The notes: generated by a model from the sequence alone, not told the origin. A DNA stretch of 64,000 bases from Gloeomargaritales cyanobacterium VI4D9 (GCA_927797885.1 OV696605.1:1835157-1899156); one strand, 5' to 3'; positions 25,919 to 36,227 are shown, counted from the first letter of the stretch. A program made the numbers and translations.

Positions 25919-27026
25919 CAGAAGTGTTGAAAGGTAGGTAAAGGCAGAAAAAGAGGGGTCAAAATATGGTATTCTAATTCATATAAACCAAAACATGAAA
26001 CAACTATGAAATTCAATTCTTTTCCCGGGATTGTCAAATTTTTACTCAAAGACCTGCCAACTAATGATTATCCAGTTCTAAATTCTCGCTTATTTTGTTC
26101 AATCTGGTTTGCTGGCATTTTAGACAAAGGAATCAACAGTTTACGGGACTTATTTTACCAATTAAATCATGCGGGCATTAAGGTTGACTTATCCACGTTT
26201 TCTAAGGCGAACAAGACAAGAGACCCACAAATTTTTATGCATCTTTATCATAAATTATTGCATTATATTGAGGAAGCTCATCCTGAAAAGAGGTTGGTTT
26301 TATGTCCTTTTGATGCTACCGTAATACCGCTGATGAGTAAGTTATTTTGGCTCCAAGGCTATCGCCAAGTAAAGTTAATAACCACTTTGAATCAAGATAC
26401 GAAATCTACTGGTCATTTAATTGTTAGTCCTGGACAGGCACATGAGATTAATTTTGGTGAAGATATTGTGAAAATGCTACCGGAAAATGGAGTCGCAGTC
26501 GGGGATAGAGGGTTTTGCAGTCACAAAGTATTTGAACAATTTATCGAAAATGATGCCCTTTTTATTATCCGTATTAAGTCGAATTGGAAATGGGATGAAA
26601 ACTATCATATCACCACAGAACGAGGTAAGGCGAGAGTAGTTTGTTTTGGCAATGTTCAACAGAAAGTAGACTATTATTTAGCTACCAATATTCCTGAGGA
26701 TGTAATGAGTAATGAAGAGATAGGGGAAGCCTATAGACAACGCTGGGCGATAGAGGTACTATGGAAATTTCTAAAGATGAACTTAAAGCTCGATAAAATG
26801 ATGAGTAAAAATTTGAATGGAATTACCATTCAAATTTATGTAATTTTAATAGTTTACTTGATATTGCAACTGTTAAAAGTTCCACGGATGTACGGAAGTA
26901 AATTGGCAGATAAGTTCCGATATATACAAATCTTAATACGGCAGGAGTGGAATTTTGTCCATTGGCTCAATCGGGTCGTCCCACGCCTAAATATGTAAAG
27001 TTTTATTGCAGGATTCAACACTTGTG
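25919..27026 (+). mobile_element. IS4-family insertion sequence, copy 1
   Basis: 1108 bases with terminal inverted repeats CAGAAGTGTTGAA and TTCAACACTTGTG (one mismatch) and a 9-base target duplication AGTCATTCC at 25910-25918 and 27027-27035. It is apparently identical to the copy at 60998-62105, so transposition is recent. Confidence 0.93.
26006..26998 (+). CDS. IS4-family transposase
   Basis: 330 residues, intact. The DDE triad is visible as D in PFDATVIPL (about 110), D in GDRGFCSH (about 167) and E in YRQRWAIEVLWKFLK, which fits the IS4 Y-(2)-R-(3)-E-(6)-K signature. The gene fills most of the IS and has short flanks before the terminal repeats. Confidence 0.93.
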   Translation: MKFNSFPGIVKFLLKDLPTNDYPVLNSRLFCSIWFAGILDKGINSLRDLFYQLNHAGIKVDLSTFSKANKTRDPQIFMHLYHKLLHYIEEAHPEKRLVLCPFDATVIPLMSKLFWLQGYRQVKLITTLNQDTKSTGHLIVSPGQAHEINFGEDIVKMLPENGVAVGDRGFCSHKVFEQFIENDALFIIRIKSNWKWDENYHITTERGKARVVCFGNVQQKVDYYLATNIPEDVMSNEEIGEAYRQRWAIEVLWKFLKMNLKLDKMMSKNLNGITIQIYVILIVYLILQLLKVPRMYGSKLADKFRYIQILIRQEWNFVHWLNRVVPRLNM

Positions 27027-27295
27027 AGTCATTCCGTTTTAGAGTGCGACACTTTTTAGGTATTTGCAACCGCTCTATTCTTTTCTAGGAGAGGGTTTGT
27101 AGGTGAAGGCGAGTGTTGCAAACTTGTTTGAAATGACTATAATCTGTGAGTTTTGACCCCATACTAAATCTCTTTTTAATCATATCTACAGCAATCTATA
27201 AAACCCAGTCATCTTAGTACAAAAAAGTACTGAGCAATGCTCTGCTGTTCTTGTGCTTTGTTCTCATGTTTTGAATAAATAGAGGTGCCCTAAAG

Positions 27296-27374
27296 TCTAT
27301 GGCAATCTTATTGGATTGATGAACAGAAGTTCCCTAGAACCAAGACGGGGCGGTGCCCTGCGACCCTTGATTTT
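27296..27374 (-). repeat. MITE family A fragment
   Basis: TATGGCAATCTTATTGGATT, then CTAGAACCAAGACGGGGCGG and GCCCTGCGACCC, the MITE A interior in reverse. The right inverted end is missing. No gene lies between it and the PAP2-like stop. Confidence 0.6.
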
Positions 27375-27426
27375 TTAAGTATGAAATTTTATGCACAAAT
27401 TCACAAATCAAGTGCAATTGCAATAT

Positions 27427-27876
27427 TCAAGTCTGTAACCAAGGGGTGGCGAGCAGGGCGACGGTTGCGCCTAGGAGTCCTCCCACTAAGACTTGGGCGG
27501 GGGTATGACCGAGCAATTCCTGGAGGGGGTTGTGGTCTTGAAATTCCCCGTGCTCCCGGCGGAGGGTGTCCACCATCTGATTGAGTAAACGGGCATGGCG
27601 GCTAGCAGCCAACCGTACCCCCGATGCGTCATACATCACGATTAGGGCGACTACCACAGCGATGGCAAATTCCGGGCCATTCCAACCCCAGGTTTGTCCC
27701 ACCGCTACCGCTAAAGCCGCTACCAGTGCCGCATGGGAACTGGGCATCCCCCCGGATTGGATGAGAATTTTCGGATGCCACTGCTGATGTTGGACGAGGG
27801 AGACGACTGCCTTCGCCACCTGGGCAACCCCACAGGCCAGCAAGGCAATCAGCAAAACCCCATTCCAGGTCGCCAT
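27427..27876 (-). CDS. Divergent PAP2 (DUF212) family membrane protein
   Basis: 149 residues with three or four hydrophobic helices. The signature GGMPSSHAALVAALAVAVG and the conserved YDASGVRLAASRHARLLN are the marks of this acid-phosphatase-like family, found widely next to crtE in cyanobacteria. Enzymatic activity is not proven. It shares direction with crtE, 51 bases downstream. Confidence 0.85.
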   Translation of the reverse strand: MATWNGVLLIALLACGVAQVAKAVVSLVQHQQWHPKILIQSGGMPSSHAALVAALAVAVGQTWGWNGPEFAIAVVVALIVMYDASGVRLAASRHARLLNQMVDTLRREHGEFQDHNPLQELLGHTPAQVLVGGLLGATVALLATPWLQT

Positions 27877-27926
27877 CCTCTTCCCCTTTCTATCCGCCGT
27901 TTCCCTCTATCTTAATCGAGTCCTGC

Positions 27927-28838
27927 TCAATGACTGCGGGCAACCACAAATTCCGCCAGGGCTTGCAGGGGCAGTGCCGCCTCCCCCCAGGGGGTTAACA
28001 GGTCTTGGGCTTCTTGAACCAGTTGCTTCGCCTGCCGCCGGGACTCCTCAATCCCCCACAGGCTGGGGTAGGTGACCTTCTGGGCTTGCAGGTCTTTGCC
28101 TGCGGTTTTCCCCAGTTCCGCCGCCGTGCCGGTGATGTCTAAAATATCATCCACAATTTGAAATGCCAAACCAATGTTGCGGGCGTATTGGGTGAGGGCT
28201 GACAGCAATTCCTCACTCCCCCCGGCTAAAATTGCCCCGGAAACCACGGAAATTTCCAGCAGGGCACCGGTTTTGTGGGTGTGGATGAAATGTAAGGTTT
28301 CCACCGTCACATCCGATTTGCCCTCGCATTCCAAATCCACCACCTGCCCCCCCACCAAACCCGTGGCGGCTACCGCATGACCCAGGCGGGCAACCACTTC
28401 CAACACATGGGTTGGGGGCACCCCTTGGGTTTGCCGCACCAGCCATTCAAAGGCATAGGCGAGTAACCCATCCCCGGACAGGATGGCAATCGCCTCCCCG
28501 TAGATTTTGTGGTTGGTCAAGCGTCCCCGCCGGTAGTCATCGTTGTCCATCGCCGGGAGGTCATCGTGGATCAAGGACATGGTATGTACCATTTCCAGGG
28601 CGCAGGCGGTCGGCAGAGCCATCGCCACCGTTCCCCCTGCCAGTTCACAACTCGCCAGACACAAAATCGGGCGCAACCGCTTGCCACTCCCCAACAGGGA
28701 ATAGCGCATCGCCTCATAAATCCGTTCGGGATAGCGTACCGGCAGTGCCGCCGCCAACGCCTCTTCCACCCACTCCTGCCGCTGTTGGAGGTAGGCGGCT
28801 AGGTCAAATTTGGTACTCACACCCGCCGAATTGCTCAT
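27927..28838 (-). CDS. crtE: Geranylgeranyl diphosphate synthase
   Basis: Builds the C20 precursor for carotenoids, chlorophyll phytol and quinone tails. The two aspartate-rich motifs are [17 protein letters not shown] and [12 protein letters not shown]. The ATG at 28838 is chosen over an in-frame TTG upstream. Length (303) fits the family. Confidence 0.93.
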   Translation of the reverse strand: MSNSAGVSTKFDLAAYLQQRQEWVEEALAAALPVRYPERIYEAMRYSLLGSGKRLRPILCLASCELAGGTVAMALPTACALEMVHTMSLIHDDLPAMDNDDYRRGRLTNHKIYGEAIAILSGDGLLAYAFEWLVRQTQGVPPTHVLEVVARLGHAVAATGLVGGQVVDLECEGKSDVTVETLHFIHTHKTGALLEISVVSGAILAGGSEELLSALTQYARNIGLAFQIVDDILDITGTAAELGKTAGKDLQAQKVTYPSLWGIEESRRQAKQLVQEAQDLLTPWGEAALPLQALAEFVVARSH

Positions 28839-28901
28839 GGTTCTACCGGTCAATTTTGCCCCATCATCCCCTTAATCCTAACCGATGCGGGGGACAGGGG
28901 A

Positions 28902-29873
28902 CTAGCTCCCCAGGGATTCAGGGGTGGGCACCATCATCTGCGTCAAACCATGACCGCTATCCAAAGAGATCAACTCTTCCACATCCCGCCGGATCACCCC
29001 ACAAATCTGATCCAAGGGTAAATCGTTGGGGTCAGTGCCAAAGGGATTTTCAATTTCTAGGGCAATTTCTTCAATTCCCAGCACCACAAAAGCGGCAATC
29101 GCCGTCACCGGAATCGTCGCCCATCCCAACTGTGCCACCAACCGAAACGGAAAGAAAAAGCAGTACAAAATCAGAATATGACGCAAATGCACCGAGTAAG
29201 CCAAGGGTTGGGGGGTTCGCAAAATCCGTTCACACACCCCCAGGGCATCTACCAATTGGGACAAGGGTTGCTCCAGGGTACTGAATTGGTAGGCATTCAA
29301 ATGCTGTTGCTGATATTGCCAACGTAAATAATCCCCAATCCAAAACGCCAGCCCCACCGGACGATGCGCCATCCCCGCCAACAGATGCAGGCGATCTGGA
29401 GGCAACAAATCCTGCAATTCTGCCAAGGGCGATTCTCCCCGCAGGTGACATTTGAGGGCAATGGCGTAGGCGGTAATCAGGCGCACCGCCTGCTCCTTTT
29501 CCTGGCGATCCCGGGGGGTACATTCATCCACCATGACCAGGATTTGGCGGGCAAGGTTGCGCGAGGCATTGACAATCGTTCCCCAGGCTTTGCGCCCCTC
29601 CCAAAACCGGTCGTAGGCGGTATTCGTACGAAATACTAACAACAACCCCAGCACCACGTCCGGGGTAAAGGTGACCAACCCAAAGGGTACGGAACCAGCC
29701 GTGTAGGTGTGGGTTAAAACAACGACCAAAGCAATCGCGCTGTAGAGAATGATCCGGGGCAACACCGCTGGGATCACCGAACCCCGCCAGGTGAAGGTGA
29801 GGTTCACCCAATTTTGTTGCAACGTCATCGGTGGGGACGACCAAATACCCGCAAGTTTTTGCCTCATGCCCAT
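28902..29873 (-). CDS. Bestrophin-family anion channel
   Basis: A four-helix membrane protein with the conserved LVFRTNTAYDRFWEGRKAWG and the C-terminal GIEEIALEIENPFGTDPNDL region typical of bacterial bestrophins. Such proteins in cyanobacteria and algae are linked to bicarbonate or chloride movement; transport here is inferred. The start is uncertain: ATG 29873 is used, and a TTG at 29939 would add 22 residues. Confidence 0.85.
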   Translation of the reverse strand: MGMRQKLAGIWSSPPMTLQQNWVNLTFTWRGSVIPAVLPRIILYSAIALVVVLTHTYTAGSVPFGLVTFTPDVVLGLLLVFRTNTAYDRFWEGRKAWGTIVNASRNLARQILVMVDECTPRDRQEKEQAVRLITAYAIALKCHLRGESPLAELQDLLPPDRLHLLAGMAHRPVGLAFWIGDYLRWQYQQQHLNAYQFSTLEQPLSQLVDALGVCERILRTPQPLAYSVHLRHILILYCFFFPFRLVAQLGWATIPVTAIAAFVVLGIEEIALEIENPFGTDPNDLPLDQICGVIRRDVEELISLDSGHGLTQMMVPTPESLGS

Positions 29874-30034
29874 TGCATTGCCGTGATCATTTGGAATACC
29901 TCTGCATGATTTTTGTGTGTAGGATTGCTTCCTTGGCAATTCTTATTAAGCCGGGGGCATTCTCAAGAACCATGAATTAGAGAATTAAATCAAACAGTGC
30001 ATGATTCAGTTCTACCATGACCAAGTTGGTTAAC

Positions 30035-31642
30035 TTAAGAACGGCGTAGCAGTACCAGCCCATTATGCACCCTGCCCCCCGGCACCAACACCTGCCCTCC
30101 CAACACCAAACTCGTAGAAGTTCCCCCATCCAAATTCAAAGCCGCCACTGCCCCCAAATCCTGCATAATCTGGGTGAGTTCCGTCAAGGTGGGTCCCTGT
30201 TGGTAGGCTTCATTGCCCCCGACGGTGACCCACAGCCAGCGACCCGACCGGCTGACCCCCAGGGCACTACGGGGGGCTTTTTGTTGGCGGAAAAAGGGCT
30301 GAAATTGCTCCTGCTCCGGGTCTAGCACCACCCGCCCGTCCTTTAGCAGTAACGGTCCTGCCCCCAACCCGTGGGGATAATCCTGCACAGTGGAGGGAAT
30401 CAATTGCTGGGTGAGTTGCACCGTCGCTCCCAGGGGAAATTGACTGCTTAAATTCCCCAACCCCCGTCCCACCAGCACATACCCCGCCAAAGGTACCGGA
30501 GTCGGGTTGCCAGTCGCCATGCCCACCACCCGGTCGTCCGTCACCGTAATCACCGTTTCCCCCTGGGTCAAGGGCGTGTAGGTCGCTCCCCAATTCGCCG
30601 TATAGCGGGCGATCCCTTTTTGCACATACCCGGAATTTAACGCTTGTAAATTCATGGGCGCCCCCTGATTCACCCGCACCTGCTCCTGGAGTTGCGCCCG
30701 GGCGAAAATGAGTTCCCCCTGGTCATTCCAGGCGACCATGCCCCGGTTCAGGATCGGACTGCTGTACCATTGCCCCTGCCAGCGGATCGCCCCCAGGGGA
30801 AGCTGGGTATTGCGGTTGAAAAAGCCCCCATTGATCGCCGCCACGCCCTGTACCTGTTGCGCCAATGTCAGCAAGGGTGCCAAGCCCGTTTGCCCCCGAC
30901 TGCCCTCCCACACCGGGCGCATCATGTACTGCTGGGGGTCAATCTCCAGCCAAGTCACCCCATAGCCCCGTACCTGCTCCTGCCGCCATTGCAACCCCGG
31001 TGCCCAGTGAATGGTCAGCTTCTCTACCCCCGTTTGGGGTTCCACCACCAACCGGGGCGGGTTGGGTAACGTTGTCACCCGCATGGGCTGGCTAAAGGTC
31101 AAAACCGTCGCCTGGGCACTGAAATTCAGATTGGGAAAAGATTGGCGCAATTCGGCACGACCCGGTGCCAAAATCCGCAAAATGGTTTGATTAGCATTAC
31201 TTTGTACACGCCAAGGGGCAATTTTATCCAGGTCAATCACCATGCGACGACTGCTCTGGCGAATCCCTTGAATCTGCGCCACCGGGGCGGTAATGCGGAG
31301 TTCATTCCCCTGCACCTGGGTTTGCCAACCAGCCTCAGCGAACAGTTCCGTCACCTCCAAAAACCGGCGGGTGTACTGCGGATGCCAGGACACGGACAGA
31401 TTTTGCACCGGGCTAAACCAGACCACCGGCTGTTCCTGGGGGCGACGACTACTGCGTAATTCTATCCCCAACCGCTGGGTTGCATCCCCCTCACTGACCG
31501 CCAGCCGCACCCGCCCCTGGGCATCCCGCCATTGCCGCCATGCGCCCACCCAGGTTTCCCCGTTGACACTCAGCCGTTGTTCCCAAACCGGGGGTTGGGG
31601 TGGGGGTAAAGGGGTTTGCGCCAGAACTATCAGCCCAATCAT
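30035..31642 (-). CDS. Phosphodiester glycosidase (NAGPA-like) domain protein
   Basis: 535 residues with a hydrophobic start (MIGLIVLAQT) that may be a weak export signal. The N-terminal half is beta-rich with a repeated IRI/TLP style like AMIN domains. The C-terminal half (about residues 225-535) has the NAGPA pattern: GVAAINGGFFNRN, PRSALGVSRSGRWLWVTVGG and ALNLDGGTSTSLVLGG. NAGPA domains cleave phosphodiester-linked sugars, so a cell-envelope role is likely. Substrate is unknown. Confidence 0.8.
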   Translation of the reverse strand: MIGLIVLAQTPLPPPQPPVWEQRLSVNGETWVGAWRQWRDAQGRVRLAVSEGDATQRLGIELRSSRRPQEQPVVWFSPVQNLSVSWHPQYTRRFLEVTELFAEAGWQTQVQGNELRITAPVAQIQGIRQSSRRMVIDLDKIAPWRVQSNANQTILRILAPGRAELRQSFPNLNFSAQATVLTFSQPMRVTTLPNPPRLVVEPQTGVEKLTIHWAPGLQWRQEQVRGYGVTWLEIDPQQYMMRPVWEGSRGQTGLAPLLTLAQQVQGVAAINGGFFNRNTQLPLGAIRWQGQWYSSPILNRGMVAWNDQGELIFARAQLQEQVRVNQGAPMNLQALNSGYVQKGIARYTANWGATYTPLTQGETVITVTDDRVVGMATGNPTPVPLAGYVLVGRGLGNLSSQFPLGATVQLTQQLIPSTVQDYPHGLGAGPLLLKDGRVVLDPEQEQFQPFFRQQKAPRSALGVSRSGRWLWVTVGGNEAYQQGPTLTELTQIMQDLGAVAALNLDGGTSTSLVLGGQVLVPGGRVHNGLVLLRRS

Positions 31643-31763
31643 TGGATTCTTTACTCCCTGATGTTGGTGATGAATTGGTTAGGAATGGATGAATGATGGT
31701 GAGGAACTGAGGGTCATAGGTTTTGAATAACGATGTCAATAGGGGCAGGGAAGTTGCCGGGGT

Positions 31764-32786
31764 TCATGCGGTAAGCTGGCGGTCTAACCAGTCTAAAACC
31801 CGATGCCATGCCCACCACCGATCCGGGTCAGCCGCCAATTTTTGCCCCGCCCGACTGCTGTAATAGCCCACATGACCGCCATATTTTGTCAATACTAAAT
31901 CAATCCAGGCATTTTGGGCAGTCAGCCGCACCAGATCGGGAATGATGCTAGGGTCAAAAACCGGGTCATCCTCAGCGTAAAGAATCAGGGTCGGCAGGGT
32001 CAGTTCCCCCAAAAACCGCAAGGGACTGGTGGCATCATAATAGTCCTGCACCGTCGCAAACCCCAACCGGGGGATCACCAATTCCTGGTCAAACGTCCAA
32101 ATGCTGTGCGCCCGGGCGATGGCCGCTCCATCAATCTCCTGGGGATGCGCCTGGTCAAGCTGGTGCGCCAATTTTTGCAATTCCCGGGTGATCGCCCGCT
32201 CCAGATACCGTCCCCAGGGGTGCGCCATCAGATAGGCTAGGGAACGACCCGCATCCAAATTGGGGCAAACCGCAATCACCCCCCCCACCTGCTCCCGGGG
32301 CAAAGGACTGGATGCCCCCAACGCTGTCCAACCCGCCCACAGCGCCAACTGCCCCCCCAGGGAATAGCCCGCGAACCAATAGGGAGGCGGACAACCCAAC
32401 TCCTGCGCCCCCACCGCCACCGCCAGATAATCCTGCCCCTCATGGATGCCATCCGAAGGCAGAGCGGGGGATAACTGACCGGTGCGACCATGCGCCCGCC
32501 AATCAAACAGCACCACCCCATACCCCCGTTGTACTGCCCAGTAAGCCAGCAGATGTAAGTACGTCTGGTTCGCCAAACTACCGGTAATTCCATAGGTTGC
32601 CACAATCGTTCCCTTCGCTTGCCGGGGCACTACCCACTGCCCAAAGATGGGAACATTGCCAGCACCGGCGAAAACATATTCCTGATACGCCAGCTGGGGA
32701 AATTCTACCCTCCGACCTACCCAAGCGGTGTACAGGGTCATGGCGAAACCGTCCTGCAGCCACCAGGGTGGGATAAACGCAATCAC
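31764..32786 (-). CDS. YheT-type alpha/beta hydrolase
   Basis: 340 residues. The N-terminal FIPPWWLQDGFAMTLY block matches the family, which supports the GTG at 32786 as start. The nucleophile is in GYSLGGQLALW, with the acid in YAEDDPVFDPS and the histidine in GGHVGYYS. Esterase activity is probable; no substrate can be given. Confidence 0.82.
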   Translation of the reverse strand: MIAFIPPWWLQDGFAMTLYTAWVGRRVEFPQLAYQEYVFAGAGNVPIFGQWVVPRQAKGTIVATYGITGSLANQTYLHLLAYWAVQRGYGVVLFDWRAHGRTGQLSPALPSDGIHEGQDYLAVAVGAQELGCPPPYWFAGYSLGGQLALWAGWTALGASSPLPREQVGGVIAVCPNLDAGRSLAYLMAHPWGRYLERAITRELQKLAHQLDQAHPQEIDGAAIARAHSIWTFDQELVIPRLGFATVQDYYDATSPLRFLGELTLPTLILYAEDDPVFDPSIIPDLVRLTAQNAWIDLVLTKYGGHVGYYSSRAGQKLAADPDRWWAWHRVLDWLDRQLTA

Positions 32787-32842
32787 GGGGTTAAATTGCC
32801 CTGGGTAACATCAATATCATACAAATCAGCAATTTTAATTTC

Positions 32843-32945
32843 TATAGCAATCCTAAATGAGAATGGAACAGAGGGTCGCAGGGGCACCGCCCCCGTCCTT
32901 GGTTCTGGGAAATTTTTGTTGGTTAATCAAATAGGATGGCTATAC
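32843..32945 (+). repeat. MITE family A, copy 4 (short form)
   Basis: Ends TATAGCAATCCTAAATGAG and ATAGGATGGCTATA, with interior GGTCGCAGGGGCACCGCC and TTGGTTCTGGGAAATTTT. Lies between the hydrolase and valS. Confidence 0.85.
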
Positions 32946-32954
32946 TAATTTCAG

Positions 32955-33184
32955 TGGCATTTCTAATTGTTAATACGTAGGAATTTTGGTCGCAGGGGCA
33001 CCGCTTTTATTCTGGGGAATTTCTGTATGCCTACGGCACGCAAGCTAACGTTACAGCCTGTTAAGGGGTCACGGGATACGATGGTAAGCCTGCTGGCTCT
33101 AACCCCCTTGAGGTCAAGCCTTGGAAACACGATTTTTTGTATCCTTTAATTCGTGAACAGACTGTAATCAAGTAGGATTGCTAT
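32955..33184 (+). repeat. Chimeric MITE (B-like left, A right) interrupted by MITE C
   Basis: The left edge GGCATTTCTAATTG is B-like, then GGTCGCAGGGGCACCG and TGTATGCCTACGGCACG, and the right end is MITE A (AGTAGGATTGCTAT). MITE C splits it in CAAGCTAACGTTAATCAAG. The left boundary is approximate. Confidence 0.6.
33054..33164 (+). repeat. MITE family C, copy 2 (TA target duplication)
   Basis: 111 bases with ends CAGCCTGTT and AACAGACTG, TA at 33052-33053 and 33165-33166. The intact target (ACGTTAATCAAG) is known from the other A copies. Internal GGTAAGCCT and TATCCTTTAATT are shared with 24897-25009. Confidence 0.85.
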
Positions 33185-33231
33185 GGGATGATTCGATGAA
33201 ATGCTCTGTCATTGCCAATGGGTGTCCTAAA

Positions 33232-35946
33232 CTATTGCAGTTGTTGCAGACGACTTTGGAGGAGTTCGATCTGTTGGGTCAGTTCAGCCAATTGGGCTTG
33301 GTGGGTTTGTACCACGTCGGGGGGAGCCTTGGCGAGGAATTGGGCATTATTTAAGCGGGCGGCTAACCCATCCGCCTGTACTCGAATTTTCTGTACATCC
33401 CGTTCAACCTTTGCCCTGAGGGTCGCCACATCCACCAGCCCCGCCAGGGGTAACAACACCTGCACCGTGCCAGTGATCCCCACCAGGGTTTGCCGTTGCG
33501 CCGTCAGGTCTTTGCCCCAGGTGAGGGGTTGCACCTTGGCTAAATCGCAGATGTACTGCTGGCTCGCTTCAATAATCGCCTCTTCCCGAACGGAGGGGGT
33601 TTGCATGATGATGGGTACACTTAGACCGGGTTTAATTTCGGCAATCGCCCGTAAATTGCGAATGGTACGAATGATTTGAATCACCAGGTCAAAATCCGTT
33701 TCCAATTCCCGGTCAATTTGGCTGGGATCGGCTTGGGGATAGGGTTGCCGGGCAAGACTCACCCCGGGTTCTGGGCGCACTAAACTGTGCCAGAGGGTCT
33801 CCGTAATATGGGGCATGAAGGGGTGCAGAAGTTTCATCAAATCCCCTAAAATCTCTGCCAAAATGCGCTGGGCAAGGGGGCGGGTGGGATGGGTAGCATC
33901 TTGCAGACGGGATTTCACCAATTCAATATACCAATCACAAAAATCCCCCCAAATATATTCATACAAAAGTTTGGCGGCTTCCCCCAAATTGTATGCCGTT
34001 AATTCCTGGTTAATCTGAGCAATGGTGCGATGGTGACGGGATAAAATCCATCGGTCGCTGAGTTCAGCCAAAACCGGGTCAATAGGGGGTAAATCTGCGG
34101 GGGTTTTTCCCTCTAAATTCATCAACACAAATCGAGCCGCATTCCAAATTTTATTGGCAAAGTTACGGCTGGCTTCAACGGTGGCAGATTCATCGGTTTT
34201 GCGATTGTAATCTAAACGAATATCTTGACCGGCTCCCACCACTTCTTTGACTAGGGCAAAGCGCAGGGCATCCACCCCGTATTTTTCAATCAATACCAGG
34301 GGGTCAATCCCATTCCCCGCCGATTTGGACATTTTTTTGTTATTTTCATCCCGCACCAAGCCGTGAATATACACAGTCTGAAAGGGCATTGTGCCGGTGA
34401 AATATCGCCCCAACATGGTCATGCGAGCGACCCAGAAAAAGATAATATCAAACCCGGTCACCAGGGTCGTTGTTGGGTAATAGCGGTTAAAATCAGCAGT
34501 TGCTTCCGGCCAGCCCAGGGTGGAAAAAGGCCATAAACCCGAAGAAAACCAGGTATCCAATACATCCGGGTCCTGTTCTAAAACCGCATCATCCCCAAAT
34601 TGTGCCTGGGCAAGTTTTTGGGCTTCGGCTTCATTTTCTGCCACGATAAACGGCGTGGTATCCGTAATGGTATTGTCCGTTTCACTTACCACATACCAGG
34701 CAGGAATGCGATGCCCCCACCACAACTGGCGGGAAATACACCAATCGTTCAATTTGACCAACCAATCCCGATAAACCTTACCCCAGCGTTCGGGAATAAA
34801 TTGGGGTGAATTGTGGTTGTCAAAATCCGTAAGGGCTTGTTCGGATAAGGGAGCAATTTTCACAAACCATTGGGTGGATAATAGGGGTTCAATGGGAACT
34901 TTACCTCGGTCACTGTAGGGCACTGTATGACGATAGGATTCAACCCGCACCAAATAGCCTTGATTTTCTAAAGCTTGCACCACATTTTTACGGGCAACAA
35001 ACCGGTCTTGCCCCTGAAATTCCCCCGCATTTTCATTCAGAGAACCATCGGGATTCAAGATATTAATCAGTGGCAAATGATGACGCTTGCCGATTGCAAA
35101 ATCATTGGGGTCGTGGGCGGGAGTGACTTTCACACAACCCGTACCAAATTCCGGGTCAACCCACGCATCAGCAATAATCGGAATTTCCCTATTCATTAGG
35201 GGTAAAATCACTTTTTTGCCAATTAAATCTTGATAGCGGGAATCGTTAGGATTGACTGCAACCGCCGTATCCCCTAACATCGTTTCCGGGCGGGTGGTGG
35301 CAACTTCCACAAAGCCATTTCCCTCCGCCAAGGGGTAACGGAAATGCCAGAGATAGCTGTCCACTTCCTGGGATTCGACTTCTAAATCCGACACCGCTGA
35401 CTGGGTCGCCGGACACCAATTCACCAGATATTTGCCCCGATAAATCAACCCCGCCCGATACAATTCCACAAAAGCGTGAATCACCGCCCGGGACAAACCC
35501 GCATCCATCGTAAATCGTTCCCGTGACCAGTCCACCGATAAACCCAGCCGCCGAATTTGGGTCACGATGGCATTACCGGAGGTTTCTTTCCATTGCCATG
35601 CCCGTTCCAGGTAGGCGGTGCGCCCCAAATCCTGACGGGTTTTGCCCTGAGCTTGCAGTTCTTTTTCCAGTAATGTACTGACAGCAATACTGGCGTGATC
35701 CGTACCTGGTAACCACAATGTATTGCGCCCCAACATCCGATGATACCGAACCAGAACATCAATCAGGCTGTGTTCAAAAGCGTGTCCCATGTGCAGACTG
35801 CCCGTGACATTTGGGGGGGGGATCACAATGCAATAGGGTTCGCCGGGGGCGGCTGGGTCAGCCACAAACACCTGATGTTGCTCCCAATAGGCTTGCCAGT
35901 GGGCTTCGGTGGCATGGGGGGAATATTGGGAGGGCAATTCGGTCAT
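33232..35946 (-). CDS. valS: Valyl-tRNA synthetase
   Basis: Charges tRNA-Val (a tRNA-Val gene is at 55701). The class I motifs are [15 protein letters not shown] (HIGH type) and KMSKSAGNG (KMSKS). The editing domain and a C-terminal coiled coil ([34 protein letters not shown]) are present. ATG 35946 is chosen since upstream residues look non-homologous; the product is 904 residues, the usual size. Confidence 0.95.
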   Translation of the reverse strand: MTELPSQYSPHATEAHWQAYWEQHQVFVADPAAPGEPYCIVIPPPNVTGSLHMGHAFEHSLIDVLVRYHRMLGRNTLWLPGTDHASIAVSTLLEKELQAQGKTRQDLGRTAYLERAWQWKETSGNAIVTQIRRLGLSVDWSRERFTMDAGLSRAVIHAFVELYRAGLIYRGKYLVNWCPATQSAVSDLEVESQEVDSYLWHFRYPLAEGNGFVEVATTRPETMLGDTAVAVNPNDSRYQDLIGKKVILPLMNREIPIIADAWVDPEFGTGCVKVTPAHDPNDFAIGKRHHLPLINILNPDGSLNENAGEFQGQDRFVARKNVVQALENQGYLVRVESYRHTVPYSDRGKVPIEPLLSTQWFVKIAPLSEQALTDFDNHNSPQFIPERWGKVYRDWLVKLNDWCISRQLWWGHRIPAWYVVSETDNTITDTTPFIVAENEAEAQKLAQAQFGDDAVLEQDPDVLDTWFSSGLWPFSTLGWPEATADFNRYYPTTTLVTGFDIIFFWVARMTMLGRYFTGTMPFQTVYIHGLVRDENNKKMSKSAGNGIDPLVLIEKYGVDALRFALVKEVVGAGQDIRLDYNRKTDESATVEASRNFANKIWNAARFVLMNLEGKTPADLPPIDPVLAELSDRWILSRHHRTIAQINQELTAYNLGEAAKLLYEYIWGDFCDWYIELVKSRLQDATHPTRPLAQRILAEILGDLMKLLHPFMPHITETLWHSLVRPEPGVSLARQPYPQADPSQIDRELETDFDLVIQIIRTIRNLRAIAEIKPGLSVPIIMQTPSVREEAIIEASQQYICDLAKVQPLTWGKDLTAQRQTLVGITGTVQVLLPLAGLVDVATLRAKVERDVQKIRVQADGLAARLNNAQFLAKAPPDVVQTHQAQLAELTQQIELLQSRLQQLQ

Positions 35947-36123
35947 AAATCTAGGACAGTGCAATTCAAGATTAGTGTATCGCAAGCCTTGCCCCTGCAG
36001 GTGGACAGGATAAGAATTTGCAGACAAATATTAGGGCACCTCTATTCATTCAAAACATGAGGGCAAAACACAAGAACAGCAGATTATTACTCAGTACTTT
36101 TTTGTACTAAGATGACTCGGTTT

Positions 36124-36226
36124 TATATAGCAATCCTAAATGAAAATAGAATAGGGGTCGCAGGGGCACCGACCCCGTCCTTTGTTCTGGAAAATTCTTG
36201 TTTGTAAATCAAGTAGGATTGCTATA
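36124..36226 (+). repeat. MITE family A, copy 5, at the IS5 coding site
   Basis: Inverted ends TATAGCAATCC and GGATTGCTATA. Its right flank reads straight into IVEVGQIVDATLIPVPV, the same codon junction as in the other IS5 copy but with the opposite MITE orientation. Confidence 0.85.
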
Positions 36227-36227
36227 T

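Larger units (their letters stand above)
24737..25937 (+). pseudogene. IS5-family transposase, multiply broken
   Basis: It reads MGQKGFWDEQERREKLNQKK to SNAGR, then MITE C; then LILQQMYAISDDELEFQVND to LREKGY, then MITE A; then IVEVGQMVDATLIPVPVQRN; then a one-base frameshift and ARWVKKNGVSYFGYKNHISV to the C-terminus. A short deletion follows KPTDVV, and the central QWGKNPHVLRQ stretch is damaged. The DDE residues lie in separate pieces (DATLIP, GDSAYHS, VEHVFG), so no active enzyme is possible. Confidence 0.85.
25911..27137 (+). repeat. MITE family D, split by an IS4-family element
   Basis: Outer ends GTCATTCC (25911) and GAAATGAC (27137), flanked by TATA on each side. Without the IS, the element is about 110 bases, with arms pairing GTCATT and the TGCAACACT-like region. 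The uninterrupted site is seen in the other IS5 copy (GGCTGATAATCTG at 36830-36842). Confidence 0.7.
24679..27290 (+). mobile_element. IS5-family element, interrupted by three MITEs and an IS4-family IS
   Basis: Ends GGGCACCTCTATT (24679) and AATAGAGGTGCCC (27290). The transposase gene is in four pieces. Insertions are MITE C at 24897-25009, MITE A at 25238-25340, and MITE D at 25911-27137, which is itself split by an IS4-family element at 25919-27026. With all removed the element is close to 1.2 kb, the family norm. Confidence 0.85.

Noticed and set aside
28412-29284. 290-codon open frame on the plus strand
   Set aside because: It lies opposite crtE and the bestrophin gene, is rich in Pro, Arg and Ser in a manner typical of antisense frames in G+C-rich genes, and has no recognisable motif.
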